64,000 bases of DNA from Potentilla sterilis (lineage: Eukaryota > Streptophyta > Magnoliopsida > Rosales > Rosaceae): contig OY821755.1 of assembly GCA_963682095.1 (NCBI GenBank), positions 49,935,469-49,999,468 on the forward strand, given 5' to 3'. Below, in pieces: positions 36,840 through 47,795 of this stretch. A program made the translations under genes and the position numbers. The notes under the pieces are model-generated. The model was given only the letters and a program-made list of their open reading frames with translations, was not told where the DNA came from and ran no database searches. Within the stretch, counting starts at the first letter, position 1; the number at the start of each line of letters is the position of its first letter.

Positions 36840-37424
36840 AAAACACGATGATCATGAACTGACTCATTCTCTGCAAGAAAACAATGAGAAAGTGACCATG
36901 ACAATACAACATTTAGCTGAAATACAATTACACAGTTGTTGTATCTCATGGACTAGACAGAAGCAAGGATATATATCAAACAAAATCAAATTTCCAAACA
37001 TGTAAACAACATGACTAGATGAAGTCTAGACAAGCAAACCATAGGGCATAGTTACACGTAATTTTTTTAGGATATTAAACCGGCAAACTATATATATGGG
37101 GACTCCTTAAACTGAACCACACATTGAATCCACACACAACTTTCTCATAAAGAGATTTTCTAAGATATTAAACCAACAAAATAATATAGGGGACATTCCA
37201 TAAATCAAGAACAAAAGATCGGAGATGCTAGTCAGCAAAGGATTATGTAAATCAGTCAGTTTCAAACATTGTGCAACTTCTGTTACTATATGAAGTCTTC
37301 CTTCCTAAATCAAGACATCTGCAATCTTGTCTACATTCATTATAGTATAAAACGTGTCATATACTGTTAGTTTTTGAGTCATAAAAGTTGACTTCAATCA
37401 TATCGTGATGCAAGCTAGAATATT
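36840..37424. other. MULE 5' region
   Basis: Probable leader and promoter region of the transposase gene (read leftwards). No other feature seen. Confidence 0.4.
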
Positions 37425-37670
37425 TTAGCAGAAGACTTGATTGTCAATGGAAGCCTGCAAGTTGCTTGAGAGATATGCTTGTAAGTTTCCATTGGCCATG
37501 TACTCATAATAAACAAGCTCTTTGTTGAATTCGTCATCACAATATCCAACGAGGCTAGTCAAGTTTTGAGAGTGATCGGAGGGAAAATTAAGAGAGGGAG
37601 CGAACCTTGATGATCCGCTGGGGAAGGTTACTGTTCGCAATTCCAAGATCGATTGCAGACTACGCAATTA
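37425..37670 (-). pseudogene. Receptor-like kinase fragment carried in MULE
   Basis: The minus-strand translation contains NLTSLVGYCDDEFNKELVYY followed by EYMANGNLQAYLS. This is the hinge region of the kinase domain of LRR receptor-like kinases, between subdomains IV and V. Only about 50 residues are recognisable; the flanking frame is unrelated. Host-gene pieces inside MULEs are known (Pack-MULEs), though this one sits beside a transposase gene. Confidence 0.75.
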
Positions 37671-37939
37671 GGGTTTTGGAGAGAGAGAGACAAAGAATGG
37701 TGCGTTTTGAATAATAATTTGATAGTTTCACTCCTTATTTGACTAGTAATCAGATCTTCACAAGTTTTCAATTACCCATAACAAGAAGGCGAGAGAAGTA
37801 TTGATGCATGGTGCAAGAATTCTTGACGAACCCTAAATGAAACCCTAAAATCATCAAAACATAATACAACTTGCAAGACTTTTTGTTGGAAAAGAAATAA
37901 AAAAGTGAGCAGCCTATATTAAGGGTAATAAAGACTTTT

Positions 37940-38032
37940 TGTTCTTGCATATGGTTACTTTTCAATGAGTTAAAAAAATCTAGTTAAAAATTAATTTTAA
38001 GTCTAAAACATAGCTATTTTTCTAAATTTCTC
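37940..38032. repeat. MULE right TIR
   Basis: Inverted copy of the left TIR, followed by the exact 9-bp duplication at 38033-38041. Confidence 0.88.
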
Positions 38033-38041
38033 TTGAATATA

Positions 38042-38236
38042 ATCGATCAATTGATGTAGAAATTCCCTAAACAAGTAAAGATTCAAAAGAGGCCTAACCA
38101 CAAAAACGAGAAACCCAAGTTGGGTGTGCTAGAATCATATAAAGTATTGGTCGTCTGTATTATTATAAGCCCAATATTTCTCAGCCCAACCTGTCGATCT
38201 CAAAACCGCCGTCAGCTCCGCTTCAGCTCCCAAACA
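38042..38236 (+). promoter_or_regulatory. Short native promoter/leader of DPB3-1 beside the MULE
   Basis: Only 195 bp separate the MULE target duplication from the start codon, so part of the original promoter has been displaced more than 6.5 kb upstream and the MULE TIR now lies next to the leader. Confidence 0.5.
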
Positions 38237-40052
38237 ATGGCGACCCCCGAGAAAGCCATTCCCCTAAAGAAAACCAAGAAGCCAACCACCAAAACCAGCA
38301 AACCCGGCAGCACCAAAATAAAAGACGACAACAAAATCAAAAAGAAGACAACCAGCAATGGCACTGCTGCGGCTGCGAAATCTCCGACGAGCAGAGAGCA
38401 AAATGGGAGCAAAAGTACGAAAACACCCACCCCGAAATCGAAGCAGAACGGAAAGCGAGTCAAGGAGGAAGAGGTGGAAGAGAAAGAGGATGTCAAGTCT
38501 TATACTTTTCCGATGGAGCGAGTTAAGAGGATTATCAAGGCTGAAGATTCCGACTTGCGCATTAACTCCGACGCCATTTTTCTCGTCAACATAGCCACCG
38601 TATGTTCCGCCTCTCAGTTTAAGGATTTAGGTTCTGATTGTTTGTCTTGTTTTTTCTAATGTTTTGTTTTTGGTTTGGTTTTTTTAATTGGGTTTGATGT
38701 TTTTTTTTTGTTGCAGGAGAAGTTTCTGGAGAAGTTTTCTGAAGATGCACATAAATCTTGTGTTAAGGATCGCAAGAAGGCTCTTGCTTACAAGCACTTA
38801 TGTAAGTTGTCTTTGAATTTTACTTCTGTTATGTTTGGACGTATGTACCATTGTGAAGGGTGGTTGCATTTTCACATGTACTGAGCATTTGGAGCAAGTG
38901 GCATCGCTTTTAGGTCTATGGTTTGTAAAGAAGTATCTGTTAGTATTGGTACTTTCAAACTATGGTTTGCAGATGGAGTATTTGTTAGTATTAGTCCTTC
39001 ATACTATTGATTTTGTATCGTAGTGGTCTTGGTTCATTGTAAAGACTTTCAATTATAGAACAGTTACCAATGGTTCAAGGGTTTGTTTTATAAAGAATTC
39101 AAGTTTGCATCAGCTAGAAACTGAAAAGGGGTTTAGGCCTTACAATGTATTCCCTTGTCCTGAGTAAATTCGTTCATAGAAGAGTTGCACATGGTTTAAA
39201 GCTTTGTTTCAGGAAATCTGAAGTCTGCATAATCAGCTAGTAATTGAAGGCACCTTACTTTGTAATTCCCTTTTGAAATGAAAAGATCCTGTTGGTATAT
39301 CTGAATATTGGATTATTGTTGATGTTGAAAATGAACTGCCATTTTAGACTCATTTTCTTTGTGTATTATCTAATGGAGTTAGATTTGATCTGACAGTGTC
39401 CAGAATAGGAACTCTCCAGTTTATTGGATTTCGAAATGACCTCTGACTAGATATTTGTATCATCAGGTTCAAATAGTTGAATTGTATACAAGAGTATAGC
39501 TCTTGCATTTGTTTCCCTTATGAGAAAAATGAAACCTACTGTGCACCATTCTATATATCTAAGTCTCACAGGGAAATATTTGGCAGACCATATCAGTACT
39601 AAATCTTTGTTAGCTCTTTGTTTCCCTCAGCTCTTACTATAACTTTCATTCTAAAGTAATAACGTCCAGAACTTACTAATAGCTCAGTTCTCGTCTCAGA
39701 GTATTAGACTGGATTTTCTCACAATATTTGTTACTACTTTCTAGTGATGTCAATTTATTACTTTTCTAGAGCTCTAATTTGAATATTGCAAGTTGTGTTA
39801 ACTTCTGTCATATAATGTGTTTTCTTCCTGTTTCAGCTTCAGTCGTTTGCAAACAGAAGAGATATGAGTTTCTTTCAGGTATCTTTGATTTTTACACTGA
39901 CTAATGCATGTATCTCGTATATTATATTTACCCTGCCGTAATTTATTCTGTCTGATGCATGACCAACTACGTATGTAGATTTTGTTCCTGAGAAGATAAA
40001 AGCCGGGGAGGCATTGGCAAAGAGAAAACAATTGCAAGAAGGAACAAGCTAG
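38237..40052 (+). CDS. DPB3-1: DNA polymerase epsilon subunit / NF-YC10-type histone-fold protein
   Basis: Four exons join in phase: 38237-38599, 38717-38801, 39837-39878 and 39979-40052. They total 564 nt, 187 aa plus stop. The N-terminal 90 residues are Lys/Thr/Ser-rich and disordered. The histone fold follows: TFPMERVKRIIKAEDSDLRI, INSDAIFLVNIATEKFLEKF, HKSCVKDRKKALAYKHLSSV and YEFLSDFVPEKIKAGEAL. This matches plant DPB3-1/NF-YC10 (POLE4/CHRAC-like), which pairs with a DPB4/NF-YB-type partner in DNA polymerase epsilon or stress-related transcription complexes. I chose ATG 38237 over the in-frame ATG at 38120 because MATPEKAIP is followed by the family-like basic tail, while the upstream 39 codons look like leader. 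The MULE ends about 200 bp upstream of this ATG. Confidence 0.88.
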
Positions 40053-40510
40053 GAGTTCTAGAACATGATAAATGGAGACTACTGACTGGTTGAAAATTTT
40101 CACCTGTGTATTGTATGCATTTGTTGTACACACATCCAAATGCATTAAGCTTGTAGTTTCATAGCATTGAATGAGGCATGGTTTTGGTTGGAAGATCAAA
40201 AAGCTCGGTTTTAGGATGTTTTCAGTTAGATGGATCATAGCAGATGCTTGTGTAAGAGCAGTCGATGGGTAATTATAGGTGGTTGATTGTGGAACCAGTT
40301 CATTTCTCTTCTGCAGTCTCTGGTTTCCATTTCTTGAGGCCATGGGTGGCGTTTTTCCAGAGAGCAATGTAGTTGTTTTCATGTTTTGCTTTGTCATGTA
40401 TGCCTAGTCTTTATAATCCAGGCATAATCACAAACAGAGAGCTTCAACTACACTGGGGTGAAACCCAATACTAGCCTGCCATTGGTTAATGTTAGTCGTC
40501 CCGAGTTTGA
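40053..40510. other. DPB3-1 3' UTR and flank
   Basis: The 3' region after the stop, which is repeated (degenerate) at 43370-43797. Long minus-strand open frames here are shadows with no family support. Confidence 0.6.
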
Positions 40511-40832
40511 TTAGCTAAGTAGTGTATTCTATATTTTCCTATTGCATATCGTTTTAGATGGTTCTGTAATATTATGTAGTAAATCAGTGGTTAGCCACTT
40601 AGCTCTTATTGTTTGATCTATATTCAATTCCGAATCGATAAATAAATCGAATCATCCATTTGAGAATTTGCAGTAAAATGGGTTCAAGAATTTGACATAT
40701 TTTACTTCCTATTCGATGAGACAGTAAGCACAAGTGTATCTGATTCAATTAGCTTGAGTCCCTAGATGTCAAGGAGTTTCATACCCTGATTGAACATGTT
40801 CGATTTTACCTACTTTTTCCCCACATAAAACG

Positions 40833-41000
40833 AGAATTGGATGGTTGATGGTTGATGGTTCAGGGAAGGCTGAAACTTGTAAACCAGACACCTGTGCATA
40901 AATTAGTAGTGTCAAATTCTTGAACAAAATACATGAATGAAACTCGAGCCACTCTTTCAGATCTGAGCTTGCTTATAAATACTGAGGAACCTCCTCAGTC
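40833..41000 (+). promoter_or_regulatory. Putative promoter of MIR2275 cluster 1
   Basis: The block AAACGAGAATTGGATGGTTG at 40828-40860 and a TATAAATA box at about 40974-40981, followed about 20-30 bp on by CAGTCTTCAGCATC, recur in the same order before cluster 2. The conserved TATA-to-CAGTCTTCAGC spacing suggests a transcription start just before the first hairpin. Confidence 0.6.
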
Positions 41001-41055
41001 TTCAGCATCTTCCACAAAACAAAGCCATCCCACCTTCACACCAGCACCATCTGTC

Positions 41056-41159
41056 TTTTAGAAGCTGTAGGTGAGAATTGGAGGGAACTAAACAATATCA
41101 CCTTTGAATGTAATTTTTTTTGTTTAGAGTCTTCCAATATCTCATCTCCAAAATCTAAA
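41056..41159 (+). ncRNA. MIR2275: MIR2275-like hairpin 1 of cluster 1
   Basis: 5p-like arm AGAATTGGAGGGAACTAAAC at 41074-41095 and 3p-like arm TTTAGAGTCTTCCAATATCT at 41123-41144 pair with each other. The 3p differs from the family core at several places near its 5' half. The outer stem is TTTTAGAAGCTGTAGGTG against CATCTCCAAAATCTAAA. Confidence 0.75.
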
Positions 41160-41181
41160 TTGAAATTCTCAATTATTCCTC

Positions 41182-41275
41182 CATTTAGAAGTTGTATGTG
41201 AGAATTAGAGGAGACTAAAATCTTTGGAAATAATTTGTTTAGTTTCCTCCAATATCTTATCTTCGACATCTAAAC
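41182..41275 (+). ncRNA. MIR2275: MIR2275-like hairpin 2 of cluster 1
   Basis: 5p arm AGAATTAGAGGAGACTAAAA (41201-41222). 3p arm TTTAGTTTCCTCCAATATCT (41238-41259), which differs from the recalled miR2275 core TTTGGTTTCCTCCAATATCT at one position. The loop is short. Confidence 0.85.
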
Positions 41276-41295
41276 TAAAACTCTTAAAGATTCTC

Positions 41296-41406
41296 TTTTT
41301 AAGTCGTATGTGAGAATTGGAGGAAATTAAATAAAATTAGTATAAACTATGAAGTGAGTAGTATTTTGTTTAATTTCCTCCAATATCTCACCTCCGGCAT
41401 CTAAAA
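41296..41406 (+). ncRNA. MIR2275: MIR2275-like hairpin 3 of cluster 1
   Basis: 5p arm AGAATTGGAGGAAATTAAAT (41313-41334). 3p arm TTTAATTTCCTCCAATATCT (41369-41390). Long well-paired stem. Confidence 0.82.
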
Positions 41407-41430
41407 TAATACATTGAGTACCTTCATCTC

Positions 41431-41533
41431 TTAAAAACCGTATGTAGGAATTGGAGGAAACTAACCAAAGTTATATCTTTAGTTAAAAGTAATTTGCTTA
41501 GTTTCTCCGGTTCATTCATATCCGGTATCTAAA
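41431..41533 (+). ncRNA. MIR2275: MIR2275-like hairpin 4 of cluster 1, diverged
   Basis: 5p arm AGGAATTGGAGGAAACTAAC (41446-41467). The 3p arm CTTAGTTTCTCCGGTTCATT (41497-41518) has lost the CCTCCAATATC core, so a functional mature miR2275 is doubtful. Confidence 0.6.
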
Positions 41534-41563
41534 GTTAACTTTGTATTCATGGTTTCATAGACA

Positions 41564-41668
41564 TTTTGGAAATCGTAAGTAAGATTTGGGGGAAATTAAT
41601 CAAAATTATACCTTTGGATAAGAATAATTTGATTAGTTTCCTCCATAATCTTATTTCCGGCATTTAAA
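41564..41668 (+). ncRNA. MIR2275: MIR2275-like hairpin 5 of cluster 1, diverged
   Basis: 5p arm AAGATTTGGGGGAAATTAAT (about 41581-41600). 3p arm ATTAGTTTCCTCCATAATCT (41632-41653), where AATATC has become ATAATC. Confidence 0.6.
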
Positions 41669-41694
41669 GTTAAATTACGGTGAGAGATTCTTAC

Positions 41695-41752
41695 GCATTT
41701 GAAAGTCATGAGTAATATAATTAGTTTCCTTCAATAGCTTATATCCGATTTC
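41695..41752 (+). pseudogene. Vestige of MIR2275-like hairpin 6 of cluster 1
   Basis: Collinear with hairpin 6 of cluster 2 (CATTTGAAAGTC against CATTTAGAAGTC). The 5p arm and loop are deleted; only a 3p-like ATTAGTTTCCTTCAATAGCT remains (41720-41741). Confidence 0.65.
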
Positions 41753-41798
41753 ATGCTCATTTAAAAGTAGCAAAGGTTGAATCCCACTTTTGTTCCTC

Positions 41799-41906
41799 CA
41801 TGTCAAACTTGTATGCAAGAATCGGTGGCATGGGTACCAAATAAATTGGCAGAGTACCAGAACTTGTTTGGTTCCCCCTCCAATGTCTCATCTCAAACAT
41901 CTAGAA
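41799..41906 (+). ncRNA. MIR2275: MIR2275-like hairpin 7 of cluster 1, variant
   Basis: 5' arm GCAAGAATCGGTGGCATGGG (about 41815-41834) and 3' arm TTTGGTTCCCCCTCCAATGT (41867-41890). The 3p region has two extra C residues and AATGTC in place of AATATC. It starts TTTGG like grass miR2275. Confidence 0.65.
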
Positions 41907-42359
41907 TTCACTCTCAGAAAGGCCGTGCAATCTAATATCAAGTACTCTATTTGAGTGCTTGTATAGTATTACAATACAATTGGATATCACAGTACTCACA
42001 CCATTGTTCCTCTCATTTTATGATCAGTCAATAATTCCTAAAAGAAAAATAACAGCAGTAGTGAAGTAGTGAACCACATATAAACAGATTCGACCTCATG
42101 AATTTTAACATATTTTGGCCCTGCAGGCACACAATAATGACATCTTATGCTTATGCATGTATTTTCCTTTTGTCATATATATTGATAACTTTCTCAGTCA
42201 CCATTAACCGAACAATATGAGTTTTAACTTGCATGGTTACTACAATTATAACATGTTCATCTCTCTCTCACTCTCTACTAGATTAATACCTATGTGGTAT
42301 TCATGCATATCACAATCCGAAGAAAACAAGTGAGCTGAAGTGCCGTAACTACAGGTTGC
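41907..42359. other. Spacer between cluster 1 and WD40 remnant
   Basis: Aligns with 51397-51930 downstream of cluster 2, for example CTCTCAGAAAGGCCGTGCAAT. No gene. Confidence 0.6.
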
Positions 42360-42612
42360 TCAAACTGCGATTCAGCCCTACAGAAGGCACCAGCTTTGCC
42401 TGTCGATGGCTGTTGCTCCTTTGAACTAGCACACAGAAGAGCTTGTGAGTTTGATTTACAGTCAGGCAATGCGTAACCCCTCGATGATTCTGAGCAACCT
42501 TTTCCTGGCGTTGGTAGTAACTAGCACGCTTTTGAGTTGGTGGATTTACTATCGTGGTTCCCTGGTTTTAAATTTTTACATGCCCTTCCCTAGATGCAGT
42601 AAGAATAGCCTT
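42360..42612 (-). pseudogene. Truncated duplicate of the WD40 gene 3' exon
   Basis: On the minus strand it matches the last exon of the WD40 gene (about 51920-52220) with many substitutions and indels. Shared blocks include TTTGCCTGTCGATGGCTGTT and TGCTCCTTTGAACTAG. Homology stops abruptly near 42612. It is an unprocessed relic of a segmental duplication. Confidence 0.88.
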
Positions 42613-42689
42613 GTGTACTGTAAAGACTCGTAGAAGCAAAACACGCAAAGACAATAAGTCATAGACACATGCAATATGTTGGATTTGTA

Positions 42690-43797
42690 ATGGAGGGAGT
42701 GTTATGTTAGTATTGGTTCTTTGTGCTCTAAATATTGGATTATTGGTAGTGTTTGAAAATGAACTAGCATTTTGGACGCCATTTGTCTGTGTATTATCTA
42801 ATGGAGTTAGATCTCTTTCGCATTTAAAAGGGAATGAAAGTACTGATTAGTTTATTTATTGGACTTGAAAAATAACAACGTTGAATTGTATACAAGAGTA
42901 TAGCTAGCTCTTGCATTTGTTTCCCTTAAGAGAAAATGAAATTTACTATGCACCAATAAGCACCATTCTATATCTCCAAGTCTAGATCTCCACTTAAAGC
43001 AAAGCTCTTATCCAAACATTTCCTTCTTATATATCAACGTCCAGAACTTACTAATATCTCAGTTCTCATCTCAGAGTACTAGAATGGATTCTCCTGAGTC
43101 AGGATTGCTAAATGGTGATGTGAATCTTGCAAGTTATGTTAATAAATTCTTTCAAAACATGTGTTTTTCTGAGTCGTTTGCAAATAGAAGAGGTACGAGT
43201 TTCTTTCTGGTATCTTTTATTCTTCCACTGACAGCTGCTCATGAAACCCATATACGATAATTAACCGTCTTAATTAGTTCACGCTTTGTGATGCACGACC
43301 GATTATCTATATAATGTAGATTTTGTTCCTGAGAAAATAAAAGCTGGAAGAAGGAAGAATTACTAGGAATTGCAGAACATGATGAGTGGGGACTGAAGAC
43401 TACAGACAAGTTGAAAATTTTCACCTGCGTATTGTATGCATTTGTTGTACACACATCCAAATGCAAAAGCTTGCAAGTTCATAGCCTTGATAGAATCAGA
43501 CATGCTTTTTGTTGGATGATCAAAATTTGCTGTATGACAGAAAGTTCGTTTTTCGGATGTTTTCAATTAGATGGATCATAGGAGATGCTGGTGGAAGAGC
43601 AGTCGATGGGTAATTGTAGGCGGTTGATTGTGGAACCAGCTAGCTCATTTCTCTTTTGTCCGTGGTTGGTGTTTTTCCAGAGACCACTATGTAGTTGTTT
43701 TCATGTTTGCTTTGTCATGTATGCCTAGTCTTTAAAATCCAGGCATAATCAGTCACAAACAGAGAGCTTCAACTACACTGGGGTGAAACCCAATTGA
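42690..43797 (+). pseudogene. Truncated duplicate of DPB3-1 3' part
   Basis: Aligns with 39290-40490: intron 3, a degenerate exon 3 (GAGTCGTTTGCAAATAGAAG near 43171-43195), exon 4 (ATTTTGTTCCTGAGAAAATA at 43318) and the 3' UTR (ATTGTATGCATTTGTTGTAC). Exons 1 and 2 are missing. The frame breaks after the exon-4-like start. Introns are retained, so this is a segmental and not a processed copy. Confidence 0.88.
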
Positions 43798-44005
43798 CCT
43801 GCCAAGAGAGTTTCATGGGGCAATGTTTGGTGTTTTTCCTGAGACCACTAATAGTTGTTCTCATGTTTGCTTTGTCATGTATGCCTGGTCTTTCACAAAT
43901 CGAGGCAGAGCCACAAACAGAGAGCTTGAACTACACTGGCAAACCCCAATTGACTAGCCACATTGCTATGACTGTAGAATTGATATTTTCTTTGATACAA
44001 TCATA
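43798..44005. other. Partial re-duplication of DPB3-1 3' flank
   Basis: About 43820-43960 repeats 43665-43795 once more (TGTTTTTCCTGAGACCACTA, TTTGCTTTGTCATGTATGCC), a small local tandem duplication. Confidence 0.75.
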
Positions 44006-44008
44006 TTA

Positions 44009-44393
44009 GAGCATATTTATAGCATTTTTAGCAGACTCTCTATTTAGACTTTTCAGGTATTTTAGGGAGTTTGTTTAGTTTTTTATCAAAATTAAGAGTT
44101 TCAACAGACTCTTAAGTGGCTAGCCATTTTAACTCTTAGCTATCTCTCGCTCCTAAATATAGAGAGCGAGATGAGACTCTTTATAATTTAATACATTCCT
44201 TTTAGATGATTCTATGTAATATATAACTATATTTAAGGTAATTTAAAAAAAATTAATTAGTAATATAAGTTCAAAGTAGTTAAAATAGAGAGAACTGATA
44301 TAGACATATTTCTAAACTAACTAGCCAAAATGACATTTTAGCTATTTTGGTTAAAATTTGACAAAAAAATGGCTAGCATTGCTAAAGTTGCTC
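44009..44393. mobile_element. Tourist-like MITE, copy 1
   Basis: About 385 bp with ends GAGCATATTTATAGCA and GCTAAAGTTGCTC (inverted), flanked by TTA on both sides (44006-44008 and 44394-44396). TTA duplication and the ends suggest the PIF/Harbinger type. Confidence 0.75.
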
Positions 44394-45450
44394 TTAGCAG
44401 ACTCTCTATTATAACTCCTTAGCTATTTTGGAGAGGATATTTAGTTTTTTTACGAAAAATAGCAGCTATATCAGACTCTCTATTACAACTCTATGTTAAC
44501 TTTTAGCTATCTCGCTAGCCAAATTTGGAGAGCGTGATAGCTAAAAGCTAAAACATTTAAATTTAATACATTTCATATATGTAATTATATATAATTTATA
44601 TATACATTTAAAATACTTTTTATTTATTTAATGAATATTTTAATTTCAGTAAAGCTAAAATAAAGAGAACTGATATTGTCACGCCCCGATCCCAAAATTA
44701 AATATGGGATCTCAAGCTTTTCCACAAATACCACAAGAGAAAGGTAGAAGAAGGTAAATAAATTTTATAATAACTAAAATCAAATGAGCATAGATTTAGC
44801 TCAAATCAAATGAAACTGGACAAAATTTTATTTACAAGTACCGTAAAAAAATATAATAAAAGGAAAACAAGTTCAACTAAAGTTTCAGAGCCACCACCCT
44901 TACTACCACGAAATCTGCAAACACAAATCACACTGAGGTATGAGCAAAATAGGCTCAGTGAGTGACTCAAAAGTCAAAGACAATACACAATACTGAACTC
45001 AATGATCACACTAACAAGATTCAATAAATCACAACAACAAATGACACCACACAGGTACACATTGCCATGCAACAAACATCTCACAACAATGCACCAAGAA
45101 CACAATAACCAAATCACCCACATGAAACATGATCAATACAATGATCAAAGAAATCACTGAAAATGTCAAGTTGTCATTGCCAGCTCATAAGTTGTTTTAA
45201 GACGTCACTGCATCCCACAATTTATATATCATATGACGATGCCTCTGCAAACCTGTTCACTAAGTTAATAATAGGAATGCCACTGCAAACCTGTTAGCTA
45301 TGTCTTGGCTTTGTTTAGCCCGAGCTACCTAAGCTCAATGATCGCGCCACTTTATATGATCACGTCATAAGTAATGTGCACATTGTCAACACCTCCGCTC
45401 TTGTTGGCTAGAGAAATACTAAATATATATGTACAATCATGGTTTTGATG

Positions 45451-47738
45451 TGTAACATCCCAAACCTAGAGTTACATTTTGACTGTGTTACTTTTACTTT
45501 TACTCCTCGGGAATTGTTTTTACGATTCGAAAGTTCTAAAGGTTGACTTTTAAATAAGTTGTCCCGACCGAGGATTTTATTTTATGACGAGGTAGAAGAC
45601 GTTGAAACGAGTTCGTGGACACGTAACATACTCAATTTGGAGTTTGTATGAAAAAGTTATGATGTAAAATCGGAAATTGTCCGATTTTGGACGAGTATAA
45701 ATAGCGGGAGGAAAATTTCCCGAAAGGGAAAATCCCCCATTTTTCTCTTTTTCCTTTTCTTTTCTTTTCTTTCTTTTTTTCTTCTCTCTCCTTTCTCTCT
45801 CCTCTCCCCCGACCCAGCACCGACCTCCACCTAGCTCCGTCGTCCGGTCGAACTGGGCCGGCGCACCGGTCCCGTTCAGACTGCCTCCTCCTCCTCGTCT
45901 TCTCTGTGGCAGCGGCGCGGCGTGAAACGCCGCCGTTTGCCCTTACGACGCCCGAGACCGATCGCCCCCGATCGGACGGAACTCCCTCCTCCGGCCATGG
46001 TTCGGTCCAATTTTTGGGGGGAATTGAAGATATCGACGTGTACAACAAGCCCAAGGAAGGAATCGAACTAATTCGAGTCAGGTCGAGAGGTTATTCGACG
46101 GGACGAGAGATCAGATTAGCGGCACGCTCGGCAGTACTGTGAGTGGATTTTTATTTTAAATAAATGCATGCATAATTGTTTTAATGAAATGAAGTTTATT
46201 TTAAATAAATGATTTGAGAAGCAAGAGAATTCATATAGTTAAAATGAAATGATATTTAAAGAAATATATGGTTTTGGGGTTTATGTTTTTACTACTATTT
46301 TAGTAGTACGAGATTTTATCCGGAAACTAGGTTTCCGGAAATAGTATGTTTTAATTATTCATATCTGGATTATGTTGAATAAACATATGTGTATTTAAAG
46401 GTAAAGACCTGAAATAAGATTTCCCGGGATTTTATTATTTCATTATTTATGATTTTGACATGTGAGACATGTCGACATTATATTTTCTTATTGATATTAT
46501 TTTTACGACATGGGGACATGTCGGATTTATATTTATATATTCTTTCGAGGCTATGATTCTATTTGATTATATATGTATAGATAAGCCTCAGATGTACGGT
46601 CGGGGACTGTACGGATTTATATATAAGGGGAAGCGTATTTTCGGTTTTGTTTTCGGATTTTCACCATATCAGGGTCCAGATATATATTGATGCTAGCTAG
46701 CTTATTAACCTCATCCCACGCGAGGTGACGACTTGACCATATAGGTCAGATTCACGCTCGGTGGTCGACGGAGTGTGGTGTAGAGGTTTAGCATGGAACG
46801 CTATAGAGAGTCTTGGAGGCTCTGACCCTTAGTCTTGCAGGCTACTATTATATGGTGGTAATGACGTTCCCCTATCTTATTATGTGACCAATGGGATTGG
46901 TCTTGATTTTTTTTATATTATCTGGTTTTCGGGAACATTTCTCTAGGAGACTTTCTGATTTTAATAAATTCCCGAACCAGCGGGGCTGGGGTTTTTATGC
47001 GACCAATGGGATTGGTAGAGAAACATCACAAATAGTTTTCAAAAGTATATTGTTTTGAATACATATAAAAAGAATAATTATTTATTTATTTGATTTTATA
47101 TCAGCGGGACTGATGATTTTTAAATATGATTTTCTTAAAACGTGGGACGTTTTATTTATAATGCATGCACTGTGGTTTTATTTCTAAAACTCTGGGAAAG
47201 TAATATAATACTTTCATTTAAAGTACTATATTAAATTATATTATTTTTATCCACTCACTCTAACGTTTTTTTAAATTACTTTCCCCTGGGCCCTTCGATT
47301 TAAATCGCCCAGTGTGCAGAGTAGTAGTCAGAGGTCAAGAGTACTCGAAGTCGAGGCATAGCTGTCATCCTTGTTGCTTCCGCTAGGTAGGATCTGTGAT
47401 CCCTTACTCTTTTATTTTTATATTCTATTTCTTGTTTTGTAATTCCAGTTCATTGTATTAGATTGCTCTGATTACCTGTGAGCCAGTTGAGTTAAATAAT
47501 TGTATTTATTTGTGGCAGTTGTTGTGATTTGGGGAGCAGGTGGCTCCAGGTGTTGAGGATGAATCTGGATTTAAAAGTGTTTTTGGTTGTTGCAGGTCTT
47601 AGGGTTGTCCATCCTAAGATTGACTTTATCGATTTATCGATAGAGTTAGTCTTAAGGTGGTCCCCGCAGGACCTTATCCGGATTTCAGGGTGAAATCCGG
47701 GGCGGGTCCTGTCATGATGTGTATGGGCTGGGCTGTTA
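45451..47738 (+). repeat. Long Gypsy-type LTR
   Basis: TG..CA ends (TGTAACATCCC to GGGCTGTTACA) with a PBS directly 3'. It contains pyrimidine-rich and GC-rich leader-like sequence at 45720-45990, where open frames are artefacts. Confidence 0.7.
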
Positions 47739-47752
47739 CAATTGGTATCAGA
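47739..47752 (+). other. Primer-binding site (initiator Met)
   Basis: ATTGGTATCAGAGC fits the canonical tRNA-Met-i primer-binding site, directly after the LTR end. Confidence 0.85.
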
Positions 47753-47795
47753 GCCTGTCCCCGGCCAGAAGTGTGCCGACGCGGACGTCGGACCC

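Larger units (their letters stand above)
31467..38032 (-). mobile_element. Mutator-like element (MULE) with long TIRs, 6.6 kb
   Basis: An exact 9-bp target duplication TTGAATATA lies at 31458-31466 and 38033-38041. The ends are inverted repeats of about 90 bp: the left end begins GAGAAATTTTGAAAAGTAAC and contains TTTTAGACTTAAAATTGATT and CAACTCATTGAA; the inverted right end shows the matching GAGAAATTTAGAAAAATAGC, TTTTAGACTTAAAATTAATT and AACTCATTGAA. Inside are a broken MURA-like transposase gene on the minus strand and a receptor-kinase fragment. A hAT-type element has inserted into the transposase gene. Confidence 0.93.

Noticed and set aside
38120..38236. Upstream in-frame ATG of DPB3-1 at 38120
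   Set aside because: It would add 39 hydrophobic residues unlike the family. The ATG at 38237 starts the expected basic tail.
39798..40397. 199-codon minus-strand frame over the DPB3-1 3' end
   Set aside because: It is antisense to exons 3 and 4 and the 3' UTR, recurs as shorter antisense frames in the duplicated copy, and has no recognisable domain.
45632..46142. Arg-rich frames near 45.6-46.1 kb on both strands
   Set aside because: They lie inside the long LTR leader, with no family match and overlapping frames on opposite strands.
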